DNA from: Siphonodentalium dalli
Taxonomy: Eukaryota > Mollusca > Scaphopoda > Gadilida > Siphonodentaliidae
Direction: 5' to 3'
NCBI GenBank assembly: GCA_032622095.1
Contig: CP136064.1
Coordinates: 179,030,011-179,094,010 of the forward strand
Length of the DNA: 64,000 bases
Shown here piece after piece: positions 9,076 through 21,214 of the stretch. Position 1 is the first letter of the stretch. Each line of letters begins with the position of its first letter. Under the pieces are notes generated by a model. It saw only the letters and a program-made list of their open reading frames with translations. It made no database searches and was not told the origin of the DNA. Made by a program: the position numbers and the translations under genes.

Positions 9076-10814
9076 CACAGTTGTTGGCCATTATATATAA
9101 GTAGTAGCCCTAGAGTAAGAATAATATAGAAAGTTAGGAAACAACATGTAAAAAAAAAAATTTTAAACCCACCCACCTCCCATGTTGCACTCGAAATCTC
9201 ATCAAAACAACTAAGCTTCGGACATGCATAACTACGTATGCAAAACTATCGAATATCGATAATCACACTTACCGTACATTTCTTGAGAGGTATATCCAGA
9301 AAAACAACTTTTATCAGGTGAAAATAATCAAAATCACGATAAAATTTGTCTCGACACAACATCATTAGCACGGGATTGTTAGGATCGATAACTCTTCCGA
9401 AAAGTCGGTTGAACTCGGTTCGGTCAAAAAGGCGAAATAAATTAAGCGGGCCAACCTTTGACTTGTCCCCGGAGTATAAACCTTGCCATCGCTCTATCGT
9501 TGACGTCGTCGTTGTATGGGTGGGGGGGGGGGGGTGGGGGCACGTCACAAGGCGATGGTGTCGCGAAATATGCATTGTTATATGTTTTGATGATCAACTC
9601 TTTTCAAAAGTAAATGTAATCGAATATCTACTTGACTAAATATGGGTGAGTGTGTGGGCAAACCGTGCATTTAATAGCTGGGTGTAGAGTGAGCGCTCAA
9701 ATCTTCGCCGGCTTTCCAGCACACACGAGAACAGTCGAGAAACATGTGCTGAACTTGTTCAATGCAACCTGACGCTTTTCGTGCGTGAACTGTTGTCTGT
9801 CGACAACCACACAGATTTGCATAATAACATAATATGTGCCGTTCTTGTTTTCAAGTAATAAACAAAATAAAAAATAAAATAACTTACCACAACGCAAGTT
9901 GCAATTTCTCTATCAGAGCTGATCCGGCAATTGTAGACATATTTTATTACAGTGTTAAAGGTCATGGCAATATGACATTATGTGATATACGCTGACGAAA
10001 AATTAATGCAACGAAGAATTATACGGGTGATACGGGTGTTCAAAGAAATTATTGGGTCGACGACGATGATGCAAATCTGTGTGGTTGTCGACAGACAACA
10101 GTTCACGCACGAAAAGCGTCAGGTTGCATTGAACAAGTTCAGCACATGTTTCTCGACTGTTCTCGTGTGTGCTGGAAAGCCGGCGAAGATTTGAGCGCTC
10201 ACTCTACATCCAGCTATTAAATGCACGGTTTGCCCACACACTCACCCATATTTAGTCAAGTAGATATTCGATTACATTTACTTTTGAAAAGAGTTGATCA
10301 TCAAAACATATAACAATGCATATTTCGCGACACCACCCGCCTTGTGACGTGCCCCCACCCCCCCCCCCACCCATACAACGACGACGTCAACGACAGAGCG
10401 ATGGCAAGGTTTATACTCCGGGGACAAGTCAAAGGTTGGCCCGCTTAATTTATTTCGCCTTTTTGACCGAACCGAGTTCAACCGACTTTTCGGAAGAGTT
10501 ATCGATCCTAACAATCCCGTGCTAATGATGTTGTGTCGAGACAAATTTTATCGTGATTTTGATTATTTTCACCTGATAAAAGTTGTTTTTCTGGATATAC
10601 CTCTCAAGAAATGTACGGTAAGTGTGATTATCGATATTCGATAGTTTTGCATACGTAGTTATGCATGTCCGAAGCTTAGTTGTTTTGATGAGATTTCGAG
10701 TGCAACATGGGAGGTGGGTGGGTTTAAAAAAATTTTTTTTACATGTTGTTTCCTAACTTTCTATATTATTCTTACTCTAGGGCTACTACTTATATATAAT
10801 GGCCAACAACTGTG
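9076..10814. mobile_element. 1.74 kb foldback transposon, 8-bp target duplication
   Basis: Two arms of about 747 bp (9076-9822 and 10069-10814) are nearly identical reverse complements around a 246-bp centre. The outer ends are CACAGTTGTTGGCC and its complement. The perfect 8-bp duplication GTTCAGTG flanks the element (9068-9075, 10815-10822). The duplication length fits hAT, P or Merlin-type transposons; the superfamily is unresolved. Each arm encodes the same frame, with a block such as RLFDRTEFNRLFGRVIDP ending near an ACG|GTAAGTG donor-like site, so it may contain a captured exon. I do not recognise the product. Arms differ mainly in the G/C homopolymer run. Confidence 0.85.
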
Positions 10815-11319
10815 GTTCAGTGGCAGTGTTGTGTGAATTTGAGAGGTAACTTTATATAATAATTCATGAACGTACATTGTATCTTGGCAAGTTTGTCCAT
10901 ACTATGGGAGGCCAAATTCACATTTAATAATTGCGCTTTGATTGTAAGTGCAAGTAATTACACTTAAGCGCAATCAATTCATGGTTTTATGTAACTAAAC
11001 ACCCCTGGTGAATAAATAGGTTTATCCGTAACTCAACTTTAACTCCTATTGACATGTCACCTCTTGTCTTCATTGGTTTGGATGGGTAGTGAGATAGCCT
11101 AACTTCTTCATCAAAATGGCTGACTCGCAATAGCTTTGCCTTCTGTTTTAGTCCTGGCGACTCGTGATGGCATTATATCACAGTACAGGTATCTTCTGTA
11201 TTAGTCGGGGCAACTCGCGATAGCATTACCTTCTGTATTAGTCGGGGCGACTTTGCTTTTCTTGAATTTTCGAGTATATATACAGACACACCATATAAGG
11301 GAATCTAGCCCTCAGTGAC

Positions 11320-11643
11320 GCTGAAGGGGTCACTGTCACCAAAAAAAGTGCTGAAGGGTACACAGGGTTTGAAAATGTGCTGAAGGGTACACAGGGTTTG
11401 TGATCGCCACTAACATCGTTACTTAAACTGTGTTTCTGAAATTCTGGCGCCCATTAGCAGTTTGTTTTCAGTTAATTTGAATGTTCATTGGAACATAAAC
11501 AATTATTCTCTAACAGAAATCATGGCAGATACGACAACTAAACGTCATTTAGAACGACATTTCAAACCATGTGTACCCTTCAGCACATTTTCAAATCCTG
11601 TGTACCCTTCAGCACTTTTTTTGGTGAGAGTGACCTCTTCAGC
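11320..11643 (+). mobile_element. MULE-like MITE with subterminal tandem repeats, copy 2
   Basis: Flanked by the 9-bp direct repeat CTCAGTGAC (11311-11319, 11644-11652), the complement of that around copy 1. The ends GCTGAAGGGGTCACTGTC and its complement match copy 1, but the tandem arm units differ: two copies of GTGCTGAAGGGTACACAGGG per arm instead of the GGTACC unit. The element is 324 bp. Confidence 0.75.
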
Positions 11644-12023
11644 CTCAGTGACACCACATTCGCGCTATATTACCATGGAAATACTAGGCTATAGATCATT
11701 GCAAGAGATGCTGATTTAATAAAAATACCAGAGCTCGAGACACCAAAGCTCCAGGAATGAAACCTTAACCACCAATTTTAGGGACAGGGATGCTGATAAT
11801 ATGAAAATAGTGTTTTTTCACTGATTTAAGTAAATAAGTACACTATATATATGAGACAGATCTGTGCAAGAAATGCTGATTTAATAAAAATACCAGAGCT
11901 CGAGGACTGAGACACCAAAGCTCCAGCATGGGAACCACCAATTTTTGGGGACAGGGATGCTGATAATATGAAAATAGGGTTTTTTCACTGATTTAAGTCA
12001 ATAAGTACACCATATGAGGTAAG

Positions 12024-12045
12024 CAAGCCCTCAAGCAGTGACACC
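12024..12045 (+). other. apparent empty site of the MULE-like cassette
   Basis: In the last tandem unit of the 10915-12473 element, the sequence AGCCCTCAAGCAGTGACACC stands where the first unit has the cassette flanked by two CTCAGTGAC copies. Only one (mutated) copy of the 9-mer is present here, as expected for an unoccupied target. Confidence 0.6.
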
Positions 12046-12479
12046 ACATTTGTGCTATATGACCATAGTAATGGCCCAAATCTGTGCAAAAATACTTAAA
12101 ACAAAATTATATAAAAAAATACTTGAGTTACTGGAAGGAGACATCAATTCTTTAGATATAGGGATGCTGATAATATGATATTAGGGATTATGTTTGATTG
12201 TTGTACACATACATGTACTCACAGTTGACTGTTAAAAAAAAACAGGTTAAAATTAGCCCCATGCTCCTCTTGTGTTGCTTGGTGATACACCAGGTTAGGC
12301 CAATTAATAGTTTATGGGTAGGTTAGCTAGTAGTTACTAAATACGCTTAAGCACAATTAATTCATTATGCTTAAGCATAAATACCCTATTTGTGCTTAAG
12401 CACAATATATGGTACATGTATTTGCACTGTATAATAAGCGCAATTGATTATTAAATGTGAATTTGGCCTCCCATACAAC

Positions 12480-13575
12480 TCAGGATTTCTGCTAGGGTTA
12501 AACTGTAGACCTGTGTCCGTAGAACCTAGGATAGGACGGGATGACCATGGTTTGGCCCTCGTATGCAAATTTTGAAATTCCATGCCAAAAAGACCCTGTT
12601 TCCTTGCACCAGAGAACAGTGCTTGGCGGTTGTATTGGGCTATAAAAAAATACCCCTGCAATTTGAAAATCGCACTGCATTACACTGGCAGTGGCACCCG
12701 ATTACAATTTACATACGTATTTCCATAAATATAATAAGTAAATTTCCCAGAATTTATCATCTATGAACAAAAAACAAACCCTGCATGGTCACCAATATAC
12801 TAGTAGATGTCATGGTATGATGGTAATATCAGATCAATCTAATCCTGAACGCGGAATCACTATATTATATATGAAATTGTCAACAGGACTATTTAATTTA
12901 GCAAAGTTAATTTTGATGGCACATGATTACACGTTCTCGTTCAAATTCATAATTTTCCCAACAGAAATATATTGTTTTATTAACAGATGATTTATTTATC
13001 ATACAGTTCATACCCTGTACGAGACGATAGCTAAAAAATATCTTGATTTAAAGCTCAATCCTGTCTGCGCACACATTCCACTGTTTTTCCGCAACCGGTC
13101 GGCCACATGGGCACCAAAACTCAGTCTATCTTACAGACCCCCCCCCCCCCAACCAGACTGACGGTAACCCTGCAACTGAATTTGTTCTTTCAATGAACAT
13201 ACTATAGTACTTGTACTCTGTTGAAAATAGACCTCATTTTTACTCTCACTCTGAACCTGCATAAAGCTGAATTGGTCGAGACTCAAGTTCACATCTTTCC
13301 ATTCATTCTTGGGTACCCAGGATCTCTAAATGTCACCTAATAGATGGCAGTTTCAGTCTTACTCTAAGACACATGTAGGTCATGAATCTGCTTCAAATGA
13401 TTCAATAGCAACAAATCTGTATTTCTATTAATCCTTTTATGTCCATTAATTAGCTACGGTACTAGTAAATGAATAAACAATCATTTTTATCCACGTTTCC
13501 ATTTGGATTTATATCCATAGATCTGCATAAATGAAATTCTTGAAGCAGTATTGAACTAATAATTGCCATTCCACC
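12480..13575. other. intronic sequence, no gene seen
   Basis: AT-rich with a C-run at about 13138-13150. Short frames at 12386-12990 on both strands lack similarity or splice context. No element borders were resolved. Confidence 0.5.
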
Positions 13576-13579
13576 TTTT

Positions 13580-14470
13580 TAGCTCACCTGAGACAAAGTC
13601 TCCGGTGGAGCTATAGTCATCACTCCTCGTCCGTCGTCCGTCCGTCCGTCCGTCTGTCCGTCAACTTTTTTTAAAAACATCTTCTCCTCTGAAACCATCA
13701 TACCAAATTGGTTCATATTTGGTGTGGATGTTCCCTAGGTGACTCTCTTTCAGATTTGTTCAAATGAGGTCACTGGGTCAAATAGTTGCGAAACCAGGGC
13801 CATAATTCTATTCCTCCACAGTAATTCTTACAACAACTTCTTGTCCATAACCATTGTGCCGATTTAGCTAATATTTGGTATGGAGGGTCCTTTGGTAACT
13901 GGTGTTCAGATTTGTTCAAATGAGGTCACCCGGTCAATTAGTTGAGAAACCAGGGCCATAACTCATAGTAATTCTTACAATGACTTCTTCTACAAAAATG
14001 TTGGGCCGAATTAGCTTATATTTGGTACTGAGGGGACCTTGGGTGACTGGGAATCAGATTTGTTCAAATTGGGTCACTGGGTCAATTAGGGGCAGAGCCA
14101 GGGACATAACTCTAAAAACCAAAAAATTACATTTTGCATTTTGATCATATTTGGGGTGGATGTTCCCTAGGTGACTGTCATTAATATTTGTTCAAATGAG
14201 GTCACTGTGTCAAACAGTTGCGAATCCAGGGCCATAACTATATTCCTCCTTGGTAATTCTTATAACGACCTTCTTGTCAATAACCATTAAGCCGATTTAG
14301 TTTATATTTGGTATGTGGGGTCATTGAATGACTGGGGTTCAGATTTGTTCAAATGGGGTCACTGGGTCAAATAGTGGTGGAGCCAGGGCCATAATTCCCA
14401 AAAAATAATAAAAAATTCAGGAACTCCTTGATCAATTTAACATACAAAAAAAAATATATAACCCCCCCCC
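13580..14470 (+). mobile_element. pearl-like repeat (family B)
   Basis: The head TTAGCTCACCTGAGACAAAG and paired GTCTCCGGTGGAGCTA are followed by a (GTCC)n microsatellite at about 13629-13662. About four diverged monomers of roughly 170 bp follow, each with CAGATTTGTTCAAATGAGGT, CACTGGGTCAA and AGGGCCATAA. The head motif is common in molluscan genomes. A C-run of about 12 closes the region. Confidence 0.7.
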
Positions 14471-14779
14471 CCCACATGACCCAGAACCCCACCCCCAACC
14501 AACAGCATTCCACCCTATCTCATATCCTAACTCACAGGTAAATAAAGTATATTTATTTAAATTCCCATTACAAGGCAACTCTCCTATGAACTGATAGACA
14601 TGGCAAGGCAGATAGAGAGATAAAGATTCTGCAGCCTTAGACAGAGTCCCCAGGGAGTGTATTCATGTCATCCATAATTTAAATGAGATTAATGGTGTTA
14701 TCAATGAAGCACCCTTGTTGTTTATATTATCACTCAGTGGTCATTAAAATCAGATTAATTTCATTTTCTCAAAGAGTGC

Positions 14780-15900
14780 CTGGCAGAACCAGAATGAGGT
14801 TCCCAGAGGGTGAATTTAGTGACGCTATCCTACACAGCAGGCTAGCATAACCAAATACACCCTCTGAGAACCTTATTCCGCTTAGGCCTCATCTTCTGGG
14901 AAGTATCTAGAGTCTCAAGATCTCATTCTGCTTAGGCCTCATCTTCTGGGAAGTATCTATAGTATCAAATTTACATTGTTGTTAGTTAAATTTCCCTTCT
15001 AGGAAGTTTTTGTATCCCTTAATTTGCAGAAGATAAAATTCATGATTGAGGTGCCCAATGGTGTGAACATCACCAATTTCAACTGGGGAACTTCAATCTT
15101 ATTCTAGGTCTTCCATAGCAGTTGAGGGCCTTATCAGAATGAGGTCCCCAGAGGGTGAATTTAGTGATACTAGCCCGCTGTGCAGGATAGCCTCACTAAA
15201 TTCACCCTCTGGGTACCTCATTCTGCAAATAACAGACAGACTATTTCAAAGCTTGATTCAAGGCTAGCATCACCAAATTCACCATTTGGGGACCTCATTC
15301 TGCTTAGGCCTCATCTTCTGGAAGTATCTATAGTATCAAATTTACATTGTTGTTAGTTAAATTTCCCTTCTAGGAAGTTTCTATATCCCCTAATTTGCAG
15401 AAGATAAAATTCATAATTGAGGGGCCCAATGGGTGAACATCACCAACTTCAACTGGGGAAATTCAATTTTATTCTAGGTCTTCCATAGCAGTTGAGGACT
15501 TTATCAGAATGAGGTCCCCAGAGGGTGAATTTAGCGTCACTAAATTCACCCTCTGGGGACCTCACTCTGCAAATTACAGACACACTATCACACTATTTCA
15601 AGGCTTGTTGTATAATACATTGTGTTGCTTGAGGCCAGGCATACACAATGTAGGAACAGACACGCTTTTTGTGATGCTATCCGGCACAGCAGGCTAGCAT
15701 CACCAAATTCACCCTCTGACGACCTCATTCTGCTTAGGCCTCATCTTCTGGGAAGTATCTATAGTATAAAATTTACATTGTTGTTAGTTAAATTTCCCTT
15801 CTAGGAAGTTTCTATATCCCCTAATTTGCAGAAGATAAAATTCATAAATGAGGTGCCCAATGGGTGAATATCACCAACTTCAACTGGGGAACTTAATTTT
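14780..15900. mobile_element. 6-bp-TSD family (N6), tandem truncated copies
   Basis: There are three partial copies (about 14780-15245, 15250-15610, 15665-15900) of an element built from small hairpins. GAATGAGGTCCCCAGAGGGT pairs with ACCCTCTGGGGACCTCATTC across a short GCTAGCATCACC loop. Each copy also has an internal TAATTTGCAGAAGATAAAAT and GGTGCCCAATGGGTG. Outer ends are missing here, so boundaries rest on the intact copies at 47997 and 52542. Confidence 0.65.
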
Positions 15901-15904
15901 TATC

Positions 15905-16550
15905 CTTATCAGATTTGTGAAAATGGGATCACAAAGTCAAATAAGGGCAGAGCAAGAGACTTAACTATTTCACTACATAGTAATTCTTAAAATATGTTTG
16001 CAAGAACTAGTTGGCTTATATAGAATGGAATGTTCTTCCTTGACTGCAATTCAGATTTTTTTAATGGGGTCACCTGGTCAAATAGGGGCCAAGCGAAGGA
16101 CAGTTTCCCTCTTAATATGCTTCCTTCACAAGGACCATCAGGTCTATTTGACTGATATTTATGATATGTATGAAGGGTTCTTTGGTGTCTGGGATTCAAA
16201 TTTATTCAGATGGGGTCACATGGTTAAAAGGGTGGGACCAGGGACATAACTATATGTCTCTAATCTATAGTAATTCTTAAAATGTCTTCTCAAGGGATTT
16301 TGGACCATTTAGCTTACATATAGTATGGAGGAATCAGGAAGATCCTTTAGTGACTGAGATACAGATTTGTTAAAATGAGCTCAACCTGTCAAGAAATGGC
16401 AGTCTATGGGGAGTTAACACCTTTGTGTCCAATAAAATCATAGAAATACCAAATTCATTAAAACATCTACCTTGGAACCACCTGACTGATTGGTCTGACA
16501 TACATGTATTGTGTTTTGGGTCCATGGATAATTGGGCTTCAAACATGTTT
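15905..16550 (+). repeat. diverged pearl-like tandem monomers (related to family B)
   Basis: About four degenerate units of roughly 170 bp with CAGATTTGTNAAAATG, GGGGTCACCTGGTCAAATAG and AGTAATTCTTAAAAT. No microsatellite is kept. Frames at 15987-16249 are within the units. Confidence 0.6.
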
Positions 16551-16559
16551 AAATGGTTT

Positions 16560-17030
16560 TAGAAAAAGGCGCTTGTGAGATTGGAAATTTCCAACAATTG
16601 AGAAAGTTTGAGGTGTCGGTTGTGAAATTCCAACCTAAGACTTGGGAGTCTGGATCCCGGTCGGGAGGGGACTTGTTGAGCTGGAGGAGGGGGGTGATCA
16701 GTAGTGTACAGTTGGCAATTTCAAGGTGGTTTTTTACCAAGCTACATACTTGAAATCTCTCTAGCCACATATCCTGTTTAAATCTACTTCTTTTAAAGTG
16801 ATTATGAAAAGTGCTCACTGTTTTGGTCTCCAGAGTCCCAGTCTTATCAGTCTTTGCAGTCTGGTGAGCGACCCCACAGTCATTGACTGTCTTGTTACTA
16901 GTTCAGATCATGTACTTTTTATAGCAGTTATTCATTTCCACTCAATTTTATTATTTGCTGAGAACGCTGTTCCCACAATTTCCCTTCTAAAACTATGACT
17001 AAATTCATCTTTTTGACATTTTTATTGTTA
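16560..17030. other. intronic sequence, no gene seen
   Basis: Opposite-strand frames of 66-89 codons at 16549-16818 overlap but have no recognisable similarity. No element ends were found. Confidence 0.45.
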
Positions 17031-17039
17031 TTTAATATG

Positions 17040-17935
17040 CTCGATGTGGACTTCAGATAGTAGTACCATTAGTAGAACCAAGTTTTGGATATGAATTTCT
17101 CAGCACAAAAGACAGATCGAGTTCGAATATGGGTTTGATCCGATTATTTTTAACTGAGTTATGGCCCTTTTTCGAAAAAATATTTACTCTTGAAATTTTT
17201 TATTTTTTTAGATTGAATACCTTGCTCAATTTAACAAAACAAATAAATAAATAAATAATTTTTTATTTTAAATAATTATTTTTTATTTTTTTTTTAAAGT
17301 TAACAAAATTTGAAAAACTAACACCATTATAACTCTGCCAATGGTACCCCGAGTCACCACACCAAATTTGTTTAAATCGGTCCAAAATCTTGTGTTATGT
17401 ACTGGTAAATTTGTTTGGAGTGACATTAAATCCAATTCAGCAATTCCATCCCATGCCTTTGGACTACTTAGCTATTGATAAGGCTATATTATTTTCTGAT
17501 GTCTCTTATGCCAATGTGCAGATAAAGAAAGATATGGTATCTCATTAAAAAAGTTTCAACAATACACATCACATGATATTAACAAGACTAGAATATCTGT
17601 GCCGCATTCCACAGCTGAGTATATCACTCTACAGATGGTCTGAGGTCATTATAAATGTTATTAGACTTCAACATAAACAATGCCCTGTGATTTGTTGACA
17701 GCTCTGCTATATAATTGATATTAATGGGTCAGCAGTGAGGTGTCTTTATCTTGATGGCTGTTGTTACTTGTTGGTAAATTCCAATAATTTGTGTTATGTA
17801 CATTTGTCTATAATAGTACATAACAGTATACTCTATAATTCAACATCAAAACTCTCATTTATGATTCCTATCATAATAATTTACTTTCACCAAGGGATGG
17901 GTTAACATCTGCAGATCGTGATCGGCCTCTCGTTG
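17040..17935 (+). mobile_element. Helentron-like repeat, family P, copy 1
   Basis: From about 17421 to 17935 this matches the element at 37215-38055 (shared CATGCCTTTGGACTACTTAG, TGTGATTTGTTGACAGCTCT). The 3' end carries a hairpin around GATCGTGATC followed by GGCCTCTCGTTG. The 5' part holds pearl-like text (GAGTTCGAATATGGGTTTGA, GAGTTATGGCCC). The exact 5' border is unclear. Confidence 0.6.
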
Positions 17936-17949
17936 TCATATCTCGAACC

Positions 17950-20430
17950 CATGATATGAAAATCAACTCTCAGTGATTTTAATGCTTCTTTTTAAAAGGT
18001 TGTACCCATAGCTTAGGTGGTTAGGTTACATATTCTATCATATCACTGTCTGAGGTAGACCAGTCCTTTAAATTCCACAAAATTCAGTCCAGTAACTTTG
18101 TCCCCAAAAGTACGAAATTGTGCCCAAATTAGCGTATTTGAAGGTTGTTACCAAGATGTTTGCTAACTGGGGACCACCAACCCAGGTAATCAGGTAGGCA
18201 GTCAGAAATTTGAAATAGGTGTCCAAAGCCATTGTGTAACATTGCCAAATATGGTACCGGCATGGTACACCAGTATATGTCTAGGAGTTTTACCCATATT
18301 TTAATGGTTGTCAATGTCGGAAATATTCTCCTGATTTTCCCTTGAAATATAAGAAGAAATTAGCTTACAAACTGGGATGTATGATTGCAGCCTCCCTGGA
18401 TGTAGATTACAGACTGACCTTTTGAATTTGAGGAAAGCAATTGGCTTCCATCGGCTATTATAAAATCAAAATATGGTGAACAGTAATTGCTCTTCTGGTG
18501 GTCTAGGTCTATTATGGCTCCCTTCAAATAGCCTTTCATTGATTAAATATGGTAACTGTTTTGCACTGACCATGCAGATACCCAGAGCTATTAATTCTGC
18601 ATCATAGTTTCTATACTCTTTCAATTTTGAGTTCTTGAAACTAGTTATTTTTAACTCAGACATTATGACTCCCGTAGGCTGATATTAAGGGGAGCCATTA
18701 TTGTTGCAATTTTCAAGTATATTAAATGGTCTGTTATTCTTATTGAAAATCTAAAAATTGCAGAGAGTGCCAACATTCACATTAGGGTCCTGAAAATTTT
18801 CTAGATTTGATTCGATGTCGATGTCGGTCACTTTATTCGAGATTGACAACAATTCGCTGATTCTAATATTTTTGAATCAACATAATTCTGTGCCGGCCTT
18901 GTTTGTGAAAGTAAAAGTTAAAAAATTTGCAGTCGCAAAAATGTATACAAAAAAAGGAGCCATCTACATATGTATACATGTACATAATTTTAGATGTATG
19001 GCTTTCTGAAAAGAGGTTTGCAACATTCCTTGCTTCAGAAACCAAAAGAAAAAAACTAGTGCTAGATTGGAGGATAGGGGGGTGGGGAATTAAAAAAAAT
19101 AATGGTAGGAAGGTATGCCATTTTTTTCCATCTGGCAATTTTGGGGACCCACTACCTCAAACATACAACAATAATAAAGTATACACTTGATTTTTATACC
19201 CCCCCCCCCCCCAAAGTTTGCTAACTTCTGTGTTAGTCAGTGTTCGCTCCCTAATTATGGAACTCATACACACGATTTTCCTCACTATATGTGGCCATTT
19301 TAACTGCAAAACATGGATATACTGTCAATTTACTTAATTGCATAGCATCGGCACAAGGCTTTTTTATGCAATTAACCGAATATGCATGATACAGAATTGT
19401 GTAATACCCCTACCCACTATGTTGCTCACATCATCATTCTATAGATATAATCAAATGTATGATCAACTATGTCTACATACTGTCGGATCTAAATAAACCT
19501 GCCCCTATGTTTATTACTTTTGTAACAATAATCACATATCTATGGTGCTTAAATTTAGACCCCTACGTTAATTAATTTCTGGAATTCACAAATGATTCCA
19601 TTTTCTCTCTATCAATCTAACAAATCATTAATAGCCTAATTAATTTTGGCGAGTCAAATATTGGGACTTAATTTCTTCTAAAGTTTATGCTCACAATATA
19701 TAACATCTTATAATACTCTGCTTGAGGATTATGACAGAATTCTGCAAATTTGTAATTTAGCCAGGTGCCTTGGAGCCAATTTCCTATCAAAATTGACATA
19801 TTAGCCTACTTATCATCTTATTGAAAGGAATTTGTTTCCAATAGTGTGCATTATTTCAATTTTTTCTGGCAATATTCTAATCATTGTTACAAGCACATAC
19901 TACGCTGTATGTGTTTATCAGTGATTTTGTCAGGCCTCATAATTGGCTATGGCAAAGGGTTGCTGAAGCAAAATGGGCCATGGCAAAGGGTTGTCTTAGC
20001 AGATTTCCGAGGCCAAACAATCTGAATTAAGACGGCTGTTTTGTGCTGAAAATCCGAATGGAGTTTTGAGAATATCCTTAAATTTTAACCCTACCGGTAC
20101 TCTTATTTCATTTGGGATATTTTTTTTCACCCCCTACTTTTATTCCAAGGCCTATCTTTTATTTGGATCCCTAGAGTACTCTACAAACATATTTTCAAAC
20201 TTACAGTAGATCAAATAGCCCCAAATTCCCAATCCATACCTGATTAGACCTGTCGACCAATGTATCATCAGCCTCAACTCATACCAAATTTACACATTTT
20301 GATCTTCTACAGGTCAAAAAGCAGTCATCAATGCACTATGATATTTTTCACAAACTGGTGGATTAATGAATTTACACATCCTGATGCATTATTAATATAA
20401 TCTGATTGCCTACAAATGCCTGTAATATGT
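17950..20430. other. intronic sequence, no gene seen
   Basis: About 2.5 kb without a convincing exon. Noted: a short direct repeat of CCATGGCAAAGGGTTG near 19950-20000, a C-run of about 13 at 19199-19212, and a TCGATGTCGATGTCGG stretch at 18814. The latter resembles the hAT-like sequence near 55.7 kb. Frames at 18129-19190 are unsupported. Confidence 0.5.
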
Positions 20431-20439
20431 AAGAAAATA

Positions 20440-21212
20440 AGTTTTTGATAACCTTAAGATACTGAATTGTGTACATTTTGTGGGAATACGAAAGAGACTA
20501 ATTTACACCTTTTCTTTGAATGCACAGTCTCAAAGTCAATACTGCTTGAATTTCAAGACCGTTTAAAAGAGTCTTGTAATATCTCTTCACAATTTACACC
20601 AGAATTTGTAATCTTAGGTTTTTTGAAAGACAGCAACTGCAATACAGCAATACTTGATATATGTCTTCTTTTATATAAGAAATATATATATTCATGTAAA
20701 ATGAAGCCTATTAATCCCTCACTCCAAGGATTCTTGGATCGAATCCGGAATTACAAAGCCATAGAAACTTATTTTCCTGCCAATCCAGATTCGAAGAAAG
20801 AAATTTGTTTTTGTGAAAGATGGAATATGATAGAAAACCTTCTTAAACAGCCAACACTCTAATATGTACAGATTATAAAAAGGCGCTTATGCCTCAAAAG
20901 TTAAATCCTAAATGGTAATTGATATAGCAAATATATTAAATGAATTCTGCATCATACATTTGTATATCACAGTGTAATACTGACTGAATTTACTGAATCC
21001 CAAATATGTCCCCCCAAATGAGACATACCCAGACATAAATTAGCATTTTTAAGATTCTACCCCCACCATTTAACAAAGAGAGATATAACTCACCCTGGAC
21101 TATATAAACAAATTAACACATCACTGATTATATAATTTATTTGTTTCATGTACTTGAGATGTTATACATGTATATTGAGATCTGAATAAAAATTATTTTA
21201 AAAAAATATAAA
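20440..21212 (+). mobile_element. LINE (non-LTR retrotransposon) 3' fragment
   Basis: An open frame, 20458-20862, begins after a stop and encodes the C-terminal tail of a non-LTR reverse-transcriptase polyprotein. Its CTFCGNTKETNLHLFFEC block has the C-x2-C-x8-H-x4/5-C spacing found at the end of many LINE ORF2 proteins. The reverse-transcriptase domain itself is absent, so the copy is 5' truncated, as usual for target-primed insertion. It is followed by about 320 bp of 3' UTR ending in an A-rich tail (AATAAAAATTATTTT, then A-runs) near 21205. Not a host gene. Confidence 0.75.
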
Positions 21213-21214
21213 AA

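Larger units (their letters stand above)
10915..12473. mobile_element. 1.56 kb TA-flanked DNA element with internal tandem units
   Basis: The termini TGGGAGGCCAAATTCACATT and its complement are flanked by TA. Subterminal copies of GCTTAAGC-like and AAGCGCAATT motifs lie at both ends. The centre (about 11280-12200) consists of two to three direct units with GCTGATTTAATAAAAATACC and GGGACAGGGATGCTGATAAT; the first holds the MULE-like cassette. No transposase was found. The 85-residue frame at 11462-11719 is repeat-derived. Confidence 0.7.

Noticed and set aside
20458-20862. Possible zinc-finger host gene
   Set aside because: The CTFC..HLFFEC block and A-rich 3' end fit the tail of a truncated LINE polyprotein.
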